Assembly: GCA_964435285.1 (NCBI GenBank)
Contig: CAYSYA010000011.1
Location: 1-51,940, forward strand
Direction: 5' to 3'
DNA from: GCA-2718035 sp964435285
GTDB lineage: Bacteria > Bacteroidota > Bacteroidia > Flavobacteriales > TMED113
DNA: 51,940 nucleotides
Below, one piece after another: positions 25,982 to 34,556 of the stretch (its first letter is position 1; each line of letters starts with the position of its first letter). The notes beneath the pieces are model-generated. The model was given only the letters and a program-made list of their open reading frames with translations, did no database searches and was not told the origin of the DNA. A program made the position numbers and the translations under genes.

Positions 25982-26155
25982 TCACAGACTCTTTCTGAAA
26001 AAAAAATACAAAATAAAACCTGTAACAACAGCATACACCCCTTTTAAATAACCCAATTGATCTTGTGAAGGTATTAGTGAAGATTCTTGTAACCAGGAAA
26101 AAACAGCAAACATAATTCCAAAAGCAGATATAAATAGCCAAATTTCTTTTTTCAT
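25982..26155 (-). CDS. Small two-helix membrane protein, unknown
   Basis: A 57-residue protein with two hydrophobic segments (WLFISAFGIMFAVFSWL and GVYAVVTGFILYFFF) joined by a polar loop, ending RKSL. No family is recognised. The ATG at 26155 falls five bases after the photolyase stop; an upstream in-frame start at 26194 would overlap the photolyase gene and add a non-hydrophobic leader, so it is less likely. It is probably cotranscribed with the photolyase. Confidence 0.6.
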   Translation of the reverse strand: MKKEIWLFISAFGIMFAVFSWLQESSLIPSQDQLGYLKGVYAVVTGFILYFFFRKSL

Positions 26156-26160
26156 ATAAC

Positions 26161-27453
26161 TTAATTTAAAGCTTCTTTGTAGGTTGATAGACATCTTTCT
26201 CTAGCAAACTTATGATCAACTATTCTAGAAGGGTATGTTTCTTCGTCAAAATCAGCAATCCATTTTTTTGTATAAGTAAGATTAGAATCAAATTTTTTTA
26301 ATTGTTCAATAGGGTTAAATATCCTAAAATATGGAGCTGAATCACAACCAGTTCCAGCAGCCCACTGCCAATTACCATTATTAGAAGATAATTCAAAATC
26401 TAACAGTTTTTTTGCAAAATATCTTTCTCCCCATCTCCAATCAATTAATAAATGCTTGACTAAAAAACTAGCTGTAACCATTCTGACCCTGTTATGCATA
26501 TAACCAGTTTCATTTAACTGACGCATACCTGCATCAACTAAAGGATATCCTGTTGCGCCATTACACCATGCCTCAAACTCTTTTGGGTCGTTACGCCATT
26601 TTATTTTGTCATATTTTAATTTGAATGATGTATCAACTACGTGAGGGAAGTGAAATAAAATTTGCATAAAAAACTCTCTCCATATTAGTTCCGACAAAAA
26701 AACAGAGTTAGTTTTCAATGCAAAATTAACACATTCTCTGACTGAAATAGAACCAAATCTCAAGTGAGGGCTTAAATATGAAGTAAAATCTTTGTGAGGA
26801 TAATCTCTAAAAGATTCATAATTAGATAAAAATTCAAAATTAAATGGTCTAACAGAAATACCTGATTGAGTAAAACCTAGATCATTTAAGGACGGGAAAG
26901 AAGATGTTTTCTTTAAGAAATTATTAAAATTTATTTGGTTATTAATTTCAAAACCTTCTTTTTTATTTATTTGTTCAAGGTTATATAACCACTTATTTTT
27001 ATATGGGGTATAAACGGTATATGGATTGTTATCATTTTTTAAAACATCATGTTCTTCAAAAATAACTTGATCCTTGTATGTTTTTACATTAATATTTTTT
27101 TCTAATAATATCTTTTTAATCTCATTATCTCTTTTAATTGAATATGGTTCGTAATCTTTGTTCCAATAAACTTCACCAATTTCATATTCAGAAATTATTT
27201 TACGCCAAACATCTATTGGTTTTCCATGATAACAAAAAACTGCAGAATCATGATTATTTAATTTATTGTTAATAGATTTTAATAAAGAATGAATAAAAGA
27301 CAACCTAGAATCATTAGGCTCAAGTTCATTTAAAATATCAGAGTCAAAAATAAATATAGGCTTAACGTTATTTAACTTCAGTGCTTGGATTAATGCAGTG
27401 TTATCAATTAATCTTAAATCACGACGAAACCAAAAAATATTTACTTTCATCAT
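26161..27453 (-). CDS. phrB: Deoxyribodipyrimidine photolyase / cryptochrome family
   Basis: A 430-residue photolyase. The N-terminal antenna domain starts VNIFWFRRDLRLIDNTAL; the C-terminal FAD domain has ELIWREFFMQ, GYPLVDAGMRQLNETGYMHN, and NGNWQWAAGTGCDSAPYFRI, which are hallmarks of class I CPD photolyases and related cryptochromes. The tryptophan-rich WRWGERYF region is present. It would repair UV-induced cyclobutane dimers using light. DASH or (6-4) subtypes cannot be excluded without alignment. Two consecutive Met codons open the gene. Confidence 0.9.
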   Translation of the reverse strand: MMKVNIFWFRRDLRLIDNTALIQALKLNNVKPIFIFDSDILNELEPNDSRLSFIHSLLKSINNKLNNHDSAVFCYHGKPIDVWRKIISEYEIGEVYWNKDYEPYSIKRDNEIKKILLEKNINVKTYKDQVIFEEHDVLKNDNNPYTVYTPYKNKWLYNLEQINKKEGFEINNQINFNNFLKKTSSFPSLNDLGFTQSGISVRPFNFEFLSNYESFRDYPHKDFTSYLSPHLRFGSISVRECVNFALKTNSVFLSELIWREFFMQILFHFPHVVDTSFKLKYDKIKWRNDPKEFEAWCNGATGYPLVDAGMRQLNETGYMHNRVRMVTASFLVKHLLIDWRWGERYFAKKLLDFELSSNNGNWQWAAGTGCDSAPYFRIFNPIEQLKKFDSNLTYTKKWIADFDEETYPSRIVDHKFARERCLSTYKEALN

Positions 27454-27531
27454 ACAAAAATAAAAAAGAAATTATTAATTGTTAAACACAAAAGATAATG
27501 TTTGTATATTTATAGATAATACCCTTTTAAC

Positions 27532-28032
27532 ATGAAAAAATATTTTATTTATACTGGTGAATATATTAGTGGGGGACGTTATTGGATTAGGATGTTATTA
27601 CAGTATTTTACTGTTGCTTTTTTTGGACTTGGATTTTATCTTCAAGCTATAACTATGTATACTAGAGCGAGGTCTTTAAATCACTCACACTCAGGAGCAC
27701 TTTTAATTACTATTGGTTCATTTTTTTTAGGTCTCATTTATCTTGCGATTGCTCTAAACGACCCGTACTCTGATCGTTTAGATTACATTGGATTAGAACT
27801 AATTATAGCAATTCCTCATCTATATTTATGGTTTTCAAATGGGAATCCTCCTTACAAATATGAAAAAATTCCAATTAAACCCGGTCAAAATAATGGTAGC
27901 TCTGAAGGATTTGGTTATGACGGTGGTCATAATAAACCAAAAAAAAATAATCAAGATGAAGAAATTAAAACCAAAGAATTAAATAGTCCATCTAAAGAAG
28001 AAGATGGGTATAATGGAAACTTGTATGGGTAA
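27532..28032 (+). CDS. Three-helix membrane protein, first gene of kinase/phosphatase cassette
   Basis: A 166-residue protein with three hydrophobic segments (about 22-42, 54-75 and 86-102) and a hydrophilic, Gly/Asn/Lys-rich tail of about 60 residues. I do not recognise the family. It opens the five-gene plus-strand cassette: its last eight bases (ATGGGTAA) contain the preferred start of the protease gene, so the two are translationally coupled. A membrane scaffold or sensor is plausible only from context. The upstream interval, divergent with the photolyase gene, has TTG and TAATGTTTG but with poor spacing. Confidence 0.65.
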   Translation: MKKYFIYTGEYISGGRYWIRMLLQYFTVAFFGLGFYLQAITMYTRARSLNHSHSGALLITIGSFFLGLIYLAIALNDPYSDRLDYIGLELIIAIPHLYLWFSNGNPPYKYEKIPIKPGQNNGSSEGFGYDGGHNKPKKNNQDEEIKTKELNSPSKEEDGYNGNLYG

Positions 28033-28984
28033 ATCAATTACATCTATTTACATATTTTTTTTATTTTTTTCTTTTTGTTTTTCTCAATCAACAGAAGAAG
28101 TTGCAGAAAAAACTAGATTAGCTACAGTAACAGTTTTTAGAAATACTAGTATTGGAACAGGTTTTTCTATTCAAACAAATAAGGGCCCATTTATTATTAC
28201 AAATTATCATGTTGTTAATTCATCTGGGCCAATTTATGTTTCTAATGTTGATTCAAAAAAAGAATATACGGCAAAATTAAAATACTACAACAGATCCAAG
28301 GATTTAGCAGTTTTAGAAATAGAACGTAAAAGTTTTTTTAAAAATTATCTTAAAATTGAAACTTCAACTCCCAAAATTGGATCTAAAGTTTATGCTTGCG
28401 GAAATACATCTGGGGGGGCTTATGGAACTTTTACTGAGGGAATTATTAGTGGATTTAAGAATATGGGGGGTAACTATAATGTAATCCAACATACTGCTCC
28501 GATTTCATTAGGAAACTCTGGAGGACCTCTAGTTAATGAAAATGGTTTTCTTATTGGTGTTAATACATGGGTAGCTAACTCAGCAGAAAATGGTAGTATT
28601 TTTAATCAATCTTCAGGAATAAATGAAACTATGGGTTTTGCTACTAAATCAAGTAGTCTAATTAGTTTTTTAAATCAAAAAAATATTAAAGTAAAAAATA
28701 ATTTTAATGAATATATTTCAGTTGAAAATTTACCTGAAGACTCTGCAGACGAAAATATTAATTATTATCAAGACAATAACTCGCCAAAAAAAAACAATAT
28801 AAATAGAATCCTTAGTATATCTTTTGTTTCAATACTTGTTTTTTCTATGATGGCGTATTTGATATATGAAAGAAAGAAAAGAAAATTACATATCTCTAAA
28901 ATTGGAAAAAAAACTAATATGAATAAAGTTAAAAGAAATGATAGTCCTGTATACAAAAAAGGAAACCCTTATGGCTCACAATAA
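28025..28984 (+). CDS. Membrane-anchored periplasmic trypsin-like serine protease
   Basis: A 319-residue protein starting MGKSITSIYIFFLFFSFCFSQ, a signal peptide. The protease domain (about 25-215) has all three catalytic residues: H62 in ITNYHVVN, D93 in SKDLAVLEI and S165 in GNSGGPLV, with GTGFSI as the first strand of the trypsin/DegP fold. There is no PDZ domain. A transmembrane helix at about 262-281 is followed by a basic cytoplasmic tail of about 38 residues. The topology puts the protease in the periplasm tethered to the inner membrane. In-frame ATGs upstream (28004) would spoil the signal peptide. The VWA gene follows 20 bases later. Confidence 0.85.
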   Translation: MGKSITSIYIFFLFFSFCFSQSTEEVAEKTRLATVTVFRNTSIGTGFSIQTNKGPFIITNYHVVNSSGPIYVSNVDSKKEYTAKLKYYNRSKDLAVLEIERKSFFKNYLKIETSTPKIGSKVYACGNTSGGAYGTFTEGIISGFKNMGGNYNVIQHTAPISLGNSGGPLVNENGFLIGVNTWVANSAENGSIFNQSSGINETMGFATKSSSLISFLNQKNIKVKNNFNEYISVENLPEDSADENINYYQDNNSPKKNNINRILSISFVSILVFSMMAYLIYERKKRKLHISKIGKKTNMNKVKRNDSPVYKKGNPYGSQ

Positions 28985-29004
28985 AAATTAATAAACTAAA
29001 AAAA

Positions 29005-29847
29005 ATGACTGAAGAAATAAATAATTTATCTGAAATTTATAACGAAAAAGAACATGTTCCTGTTCAGGTTTCCAGTGGAAGACCGTGCTTGATTTTATTA
29101 TTACTGGACCAAAGTGGATCAATGAGTATGCAGTTTGGAAATAACTCAAGAGAAAAACTAGTAGCTCAATATGCAAATCAAATAATTTCAGAAATTGGAT
29201 ATAAATGTATTCAAGACGGAGAAGTTAAAAACAGGTTTGAAATAGCAGTAATTGGCTACGGCTTAAAAGGCAAAGTTTATTCTGCATTTCAAGGTCAACT
29301 TCAAAATAGATGGGTAGTTTCAATTAAAGAACTTTTTGAAAAACCGTACGGTGAAGAAAATGGAAGTCCAATTTGGATTACTCCAAAAAGTGGATCTACA
29401 ACTCCCATGACTGAATGTTTTATGAATGCAAAAAATTTAATTAATGATTGGATCAATTGGGGAAATCACAATGAGTGTCATCCTCCAATAATGTTAAATA
29501 TTACAGACGGAATACCTACTGATTGTGATAGTAATTTTAAACAATTATTAAATATAACTTCTGAAATAAAGAATTTACATACCAATTATGGAAGCACATT
29601 AATTGGAAATTGCCACATCGGAGGAAATTCTACAGAAACTAATTATCCTACACAACTTCAACCAAATGCTGATGCATATGATAGAGCGATGTTTAATATA
29701 TCATCTAAACTAACTCCGGCAATGGCAAGAGAAGCTGAAGGTAGAGGGCTTGAGGGTATTTCTAGTGAATCAAAATTATACTTGAGTGGAGTTGAAAATC
29801 CTGAGCAAATAATAACATTTTTACAAATTGGAAGTTCTGTTGCCTAA
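29005..29847 (+). CDS. VWA-domain protein (TerY-like)
   Basis: A 280-residue soluble protein with one von Willebrand factor A domain filling most of the chain. The metal-ion-dependent adhesion site is complete: DQSGSM (35-40), the Thr of SGSTTPMTECF (132-133) and the Asp of NITDGIPTD (168). No signal peptide or membrane helix is seen, so it is cytosolic. The RPCLILLLLDQSGSM start and the position directly before PP2C and kinase genes match the TerY component of VWA-PP2C-kinase triads. Its stop overlaps the PP2C start by one base (TAATG). It probably presents a substrate or scaffold to the phosphatase and kinase. Confidence 0.85.
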   Translation: MTEEINNLSEIYNEKEHVPVQVSSGRPCLILLLLDQSGSMSMQFGNNSREKLVAQYANQIISEIGYKCIQDGEVKNRFEIAVIGYGLKGKVYSAFQGQLQNRWVVSIKELFEKPYGEENGSPIWITPKSGSTTPMTECFMNAKNLINDWINWGNHNECHPPIMLNITDGIPTDCDSNFKQLLNITSEIKNLHTNYGSTLIGNCHIGGNSTETNYPTQLQPNADAYDRAMFNISSKLTPAMAREAEGRGLEGISSESKLYLSGVENPEQIITFLQIGSSVA

Positions 29848-31241
29848 TGTCTATTAAGATTTTATCAATACATAAAGAAGAATCAATATCTTACTCTAAA
29901 ACACAAGATAAATATGCATATGGAAAAAAATTAGAGAAATTCTGTGTTTCTGATGGGGCTACACAAGGATTTTTTTCAGGAAAATTTTCTGAAATTATAG
30001 TAAATAATTTTATAAAAAAGTCTGCTCTAAACTTTGATAGCTTTTTAAAATTAATAAAAAAATCTGCTTTAGAATTTAATAAAAATGATTACCTAAAATC
30101 AGAAAATAATATAGCAGTAAAATCATTATTAAAACGAAAGTCTGAAGGTGGAGCTTATTGTACATTTATAGGATGTCATATTAACGAAAATAAAGCTCAT
30201 GTCATTTCTTATGGTGACAGTATGTTATTTCATATAAGAGATGAAAAAATAATCCAAACATTTCCGTTTAATAGTGAAGAAGAATTAGATAAGTCTGCAA
30301 AATTTATAAATACTAAAGTTCTTGTAAATAAAGATATTTTGGAAAAGAGTCATCTTAAGTTAAAAACATTAAATGTTAAAAAAAATGACATTATTATCTT
30401 ATCAACCGATGCAATTTCTAAACATCTGTTAAATTTTCCTGAAAAAATAAATGAAATATTAAATTTTTCAACATTTAAAAGATTTAGTAAATACATCACA
30501 ACAAGTTGGAAAAATAATAAACTTCAAAGAGATGATGTTACTATCATGATTTACAAACATGATAACGAAAAAAATATCTCAGAAATTACACCCCCTACAA
30601 AATTTAAATTTAAGGAACCTGAGGAACCAAAAATGAACTTTCAAATTAAAAATTACACAACAGAAAATTACGAACAAAATAAAATAGAGATGGAAAAAAT
30701 TAAAAAACGTTTAAATGATTTAGAGACTCAAGTAAAAATTCTTGGTGGACTCATTATATTTATTTTTGTGATTCTCATGATCTCAACAATATTTCAATAC
30801 TCAAAAAGTAAAGATCTGTATCAACTAAAAAATAAAATTAAAAATCTTCAGCAATTGAAAGATCAATCACCTGGTAGTGATCAAATATATATTGAAGAAG
30901 AAAGCAGAGTTGAAAAAGAGAACAGAGATAAAGAAGAAAACAGAGATGACGAAGAAAACAGAGATGACGAAGAGAAAAGAAATGACGAAGAGAAAAGAAA
31001 TGACGAAGAGAAAAGAAATGACGAAGATATCAGAGATGACGAAGAGAACAGAGATAACGAAGAGAAAAGAAATGACGAAGATATCAGAGATGACGAAGAA
31101 AACAGAGATGACGAAGAAAACAGAGATGACGAAGAAAACAGAGATGACGAAGAAAATAAATCAGAGTTAAAACAAAAAAAGAATAACAATAAGAAAAACC
31201 TAAGGAAAGATTATATCCCTCAGTCAAAAAAAAAAAAATAA
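29847..31241 (+). CDS. PP2C-type phosphatase with transmembrane helix and hexapeptide-repeat tail
   Basis: A 464-residue protein. Residues 1-240 form a PP2C-like phosphatase with the expected metal-binding acids: D36 in SDGATQG, D124 in YGDS, D188 in STDAIS and D229-D230 in QRDDVTIMI. A coiled-coil stretch (about 275-298) leads to a transmembrane helix (about 299-316), then 14 charged six-residue repeats (about 354-437, RDDEEN/RNDEEK/RNDEDI variants) and a Lys/Asn-rich tail. With the phosphatase inside, the repeat tail would be periplasmic. It should reverse phosphorylation by the neighbouring kinase; this is inference from gene order. Confidence 0.83.
   Translation: MSIKILSIHKEESISYSKTQDKYAYGKKLEKFCVSDGATQGFFSGKFSEIIVNNFIKKSALNFDSFLKLIKKSALEFNKNDYLKSENNIAVKSLLKRKSEGGAYCTFIGCHINENKAHVISYGDSMLFHIRDEKIIQTFPFNSEEELDKSAKFINTKVLVNKDILEKSHLKLKTLNVKKNDIIILSTDAISKHLLNFPEKINEILNFSTFKRFSKYITTSWKNNKLQRDDVTIMIYKHDNEKNISEITPPTKFKFKEPEEPKMNFQIKNYTTENYEQNKIEMEKIKKRLNDLETQVKILGGLIIFIFVILMISTIFQYSKSKDLYQLKNKIKNLQQLKDQSPGSDQIYIEEESRVEKENRDKEENRDDEENRDDEEKRNDEEKRNDEEKRNDEDIRDDEENRDNEEKRNDEDIRDDEENRDDEENRDDEENRDDEENKSELKQKKNNNKKNLRKDYIPQSKKKK
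30906..31157 (+). repeat. 18-bp tandem repeat coding for RDDEEN-type hexapeptides
   Basis: Fourteen consecutive 18-bp units (252 bp) inside the PP2C gene, based on AGAGATGACGAAGAAAAC. Later units are nearly identical, earlier ones diverge (KEEN, NDEEK, NDEDI). All stay in frame. Unit number could change by slippage without disturbing the frame. Confidence 0.9.
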
Positions 31242-31256
31242 GTAATAATTACTGAT

Positions 31257-33224
31257 ATGAAATTCCCAAGTATAATTAATTATGAAAAGGCTATTTCACT
31301 AGGTGAAAAATCTTTTGCAAATCTGACAAATATCCAATTTACCCCTTCATCAAAAATTGGTAAAGTTACAATATACACTTTCGGAGCCGGACAGTTTGCT
31401 GTGGTATTTAAAGCAAAGATGTCAGAAAAAAATTATGCATTGAGATGCTTTCAAAAAGCAACAAAAAAAAGTTTAGAAAAATATAAAATTGTATCGTCAT
31501 ATTTAAAAAAGAAGAACCTTGATTATTTTTCAGAGTTTAAATATTATGAAAATGAAATAAAAGTAGAAGGAAAATACTACCCTGTCATATTGATGGAATG
31601 GATTGATGGAGAAAGTATTCACTCTTATATTGGTAAAAATATAAAAAACAAAAAAAACCTTTCTAAAATTCAAGATTTACTTTGTCAATTATCAAAAGAT
31701 CTTGAAAAAAATAAAATTGGGCATGGAGACTTACAATCTGGAAATATTTCAATTATAAATGATAATGGAGAAATAAAAATTAAACTACTAGATTACGATG
31801 GAATATATGTACCAGGACTCAGTCAATTAGAATCAAATGAATTAGGAAAGCCAGATTTTCAACATCCAAAAAGAAAAAAAGAATTTTTTAATGAAAAAAT
31901 TGATAGATTCTCAATTTGGGTCTTATTGACAGCTATCGAAGCAATAAAATATGATGAGACTTTATGGGATAGAATTTCAGACGGAGGATATAATGATTTA
32001 TCTAACTTTTGTTTTTTGTCTGAAGATTTCAGAAATCCTAATAATTCAAAGTTATTTGATAAACTAATCAATAGTAATCATGAATCTGTAGAAAAATACG
32101 CAAAAAAATTAAAACAATTTTGCTTGGAGGAGGATGTAAGTAAAATTTTAAAACCCAAGATTTTAGGAACGAGTGAAAAAAGTAAAAAAGATTTAGTTGA
32201 ATCAAAAAACATCATTCTTGATTCAAAATTAAAGGAGGTAATCAGCACAATTAAAGATAAAAAAAATAACAATGAAGCTGCAGTTGAATCAAAGGAGACA
32301 AAAAAAATTACAAATATTAAAAAAGGCTACGTTTTAATTAATTCTGAACCTGAGGGAGCGGCAATTTTAAATTTGAAATTAAACAAGTTGGGAACAACAC
32401 CTTCACAAATTGATTTAAATGAAAAGAAAGTTATAGTTTCATATGGGAAACAGACTAGACAAGTTAACTTAAAGAAAGATGCTAAAAACTCCGAAATAAA
32501 CATCAAGTTTGAAAAAAGAAAAGAAGAAAAAAAAATAAATAATGTTGAAAAAAAACAAATAGGCAAAAAAGAGGGTAATGAATTAAGTAAAATACTAAAA
32601 AGAAAAAACATTGAGATAATTGAATTAGAAGAAAAAATTGAAAAAAAACAAAAAATAATTGATGGACTAAATAAAAAAATTAATTCAGGAAATAATAATG
32701 GAAATAAACTAAATCGAATTCCTATTATTATAATAATAATCTTAATTGGAATATTAGCCTTTGCTGAAGTAGATAGACAAAAAAATTATAAGGCTAAAAT
32801 GAAATATATTGGACTTTACAATACTACAAATATTAAATTAACAAACGTTAATAAAGAAATAGCAAATTTAAAATCAAATATTAATGATTTAGAATCAAAT
32901 ATTAACGATTTAGAAAAAGAGAATAAAAAATTAAAAAAATCAAGATCTTCCTCATGCAGCACTAGAAAAAAAATAACTTATTATAATAAAAGAAATAGTA
33001 AAATAAAAGTTAATATAAGGCAAAAAGCTACTAAAAATGGAAATTGGACCAGATTTAAAGAATTTGAAATGGTAGCTGGAGAGGCTTCGTCTTTTTATGT
33101 CACTACGTACCCAGATAAAAAAGTCTATGAACACGAATATTATATAAAAGATAACTGGGGAAATACAATTATTAGTAAAACTAGAGTCAGAGCTTGTAAA
33201 AAAGATAAAGTATATATATACTAA
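31257..33224 (+). CDS. Ser/Thr kinase-like membrane protein with PEGA domain
   Basis: A 655-residue protein. Residues 35-290 are a protein-kinase-like domain of a bacterial group that has HGDLQxGN and DYDG: glycine loop FGAGQFAVVF (42-51), catalytic loop HGDLQSGN (156-163), DYDGIYVPG (179-187) and QHPKRK. The usual ATP-anchoring lysine position reads ALRCF, so it is R63. A PEGA domain (about 355-420, INSEPEGAAI and KLGTTPSQ) follows, then a coiled coil (440-480), a transmembrane helix (487-504), a second coiled coil (525-562) and a 90-residue C-terminal domain outside the membrane. It ends the cassette and runs toward the ABC operon, nine bases away. Confidence 0.85.
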   Translation: MKFPSIINYEKAISLGEKSFANLTNIQFTPSSKIGKVTIYTFGAGQFAVVFKAKMSEKNYALRCFQKATKKSLEKYKIVSSYLKKKNLDYFSEFKYYENEIKVEGKYYPVILMEWIDGESIHSYIGKNIKNKKNLSKIQDLLCQLSKDLEKNKIGHGDLQSGNISIINDNGEIKIKLLDYDGIYVPGLSQLESNELGKPDFQHPKRKKEFFNEKIDRFSIWVLLTAIEAIKYDETLWDRISDGGYNDLSNFCFLSEDFRNPNNSKLFDKLINSNHESVEKYAKKLKQFCLEEDVSKILKPKILGTSEKSKKDLVESKNIILDSKLKEVISTIKDKKNNNEAAVESKETKKITNIKKGYVLINSEPEGAAILNLKLNKLGTTPSQIDLNEKKVIVSYGKQTRQVNLKKDAKNSEINIKFEKRKEEKKINNVEKKQIGKKEGNELSKILKRKNIEIIELEEKIEKKQKIIDGLNKKINSGNNNGNKLNRIPIIIIIILIGILAFAEVDRQKNYKAKMKYIGLYNTTNIKLTNVNKEIANLKSNINDLESNINDLEKENKKLKKSRSSSCSTRKKITYYNKRNSKIKVNIRQKATKNGNWTRFKEFEMVAGEASSFYVTTYPDKKVYEHEYYIKDNWGNTIISKTRVRACKKDKVYIY

Positions 33225-33233
33225 AAAAAAGCT

Positions 33234-34556
33234 TTAATTATAATTGATTTTCAATTCATCTAGATAATTTTGAAATGATAACTTATCAACTTTTTTGTTA
33301 TCCCATACTCCCAAGACTAATAAAGTCAATATTTTATCAATATCATCTTGAATATTATTTCTAAAATTATAATATGAGTTATAATCTGTTGCAGTATAGG
33401 AATTCCATTTATTTAAAAAACATGAAATAGGATTAAACCAATAAGTTGATTCAATAAATTTATTTTTTAAGTTATTTCCCTCTTCAATTTCAACAATAAC
33501 GTTCTTATTCATATCATTCGCTACAGAACATATAGTTTGCCTCAACGCATTATAATTTGCATCATTTAAATTTCCGTTGTTTGCTTTAACTTGCATACCG
33601 TAAAGGGTTTCGTCGACATTGGGATATATGTCATTCAATTTCTTGTAAATATTTTCAGCAGGTAAACTAACTAGTTCATAAAAATCGTTTCTATTAGCAT
33701 CTAGAAAATCAGTCATATAATTAGTCGGGTGTTTTAAAGACGCATACTGATGTACTCCACCTGGAAGAACAACACAAAATAATAACCAAATACTTATCAT
33801 TTTAAATGCTATAGAACTTGTGCTATCGCTGAAGATTATAATACAGTAAAAAATTATAGAAAATAATATAACGTACAATGATGACAGTAAAATTAAATCA
33901 TAGATACTGCTATTAAATTCTGTTGGAACATTATTAATCAAAACAACTGAAAATATTAAAATTATAACAGTTAGTAAAAGAAGGAAAACATAGAATAAAA
34001 ATCTAAATAAAACCCATTTAGGAAAAGACCTTGATTGTATTGTAATAAGTTTATCAAATCTTAAATCTTTTTCGAGCCCTCCTATATTATAAGTTAAAAT
34101 AATGAGTAAAATTGGTAATAAAAAAATTATTAAAAAAGAAAAATCAATACTTCCATTTACTAATCTCTCTGGATTTGATATTTCTTCCATCATATCTGCA
34201 TCAAAAGTTGAACTCCATCTGCCAACCTTTTTATAATAAGAGTACTGCTCAGCCTGACCAATTCCTAGTGGAAGTAAGGGTGAAGGATTTTTAATAGTAT
34301 ATAACGGAATGTATTTAAATGCCCAATCAGGTTTTTGTTCAGTTAAATCATTTTCAAACCAACCTAAGACTTTATTAATATCATTTTTTTGTTCGTTTTC
34401 AATATGTGTTATTGTATTTATTTGTTTGTTATAAAGACTAAAACCATTATATATTGAGTAAATACAGGCCAAAACAAAAATTAGATAGGTAATTACTTTA
34501 GAAATATTTTTTCTAAAATGATGAAATTCAAATAAAAAAACATTAAAATATCTCAT
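33234..34556 (-). CDS. ABC transporter permease, DUF3526-type partner
   Basis: A 440-residue permease with an N-terminal helix, a large external loop containing the WAFKYIPLYTIKNPSPLLPL segment, and a cluster of hydrophobic helices (FSFLIIFLLPILLIILTYNI and others). The loop-and-helix order parallels the neighbouring 460-residue permease and suits ABC-2/DUF3526 family subunits. The start overlaps the stop of that permease by four bases (ATGA), and it is the last gene of the zinc-type operon. The substrate is unknown; these transporters are usually exporters or lipoprotein-related rather than classical importers. Confidence 0.78.
   Translation of the reverse strand: MRYFNVFLFEFHHFRKNISKVITYLIFVLACIYSIYNGFSLYNKQINTITHIENEQKNDINKVLGWFENDLTEQKPDWAFKYIPLYTIKNPSPLLPLGIGQAEQYSYYKKVGRWSSTFDADMMEEISNPERLVNGSIDFSFLIIFLLPILLIILTYNIGGLEKDLRFDKLITIQSRSFPKWVLFRFLFYVFLLLLTVIILIFSVVLINNVPTEFNSSIYDLILLSSLYVILFSIIFYCIIIFSDSTSSIAFKMISIWLLFCVVLPGGVHQYASLKHPTNYMTDFLDANRNDFYELVSLPAENIYKKLNDIYPNVDETLYGMQVKANNGNLNDANYNALRQTICSVANDMNKNVIVEIEEGNNLKNKFIESTYWFNPISCFLNKWNSYTATDYNSYYNFRNNIQDDIDKILTLLVLGVWDNKKVDKLSFQNYLDELKINYN

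Noticed and set aside
30906..31157. The tandem repeat as a CRISPR array.
   Set aside because: The 18-bp units are contiguous without spacers and keep a coding frame; no cas genes are present.
30877..31189. Open frames in other frames and on the opposite strand over the 18-bp repeat region.
   Set aside because: They arise because an 18-bp repeat lacks stops in several frames; they have low-complexity products and no start context, and the PP2C frame is continuous with real domains.
27532..33224. Calling the cassette a tellurite-resistance system.
   Set aside because: No TerB, TerC, TerD or TerZ-like gene is in the window; only the VWA-PP2C-kinase part resembles those loci.
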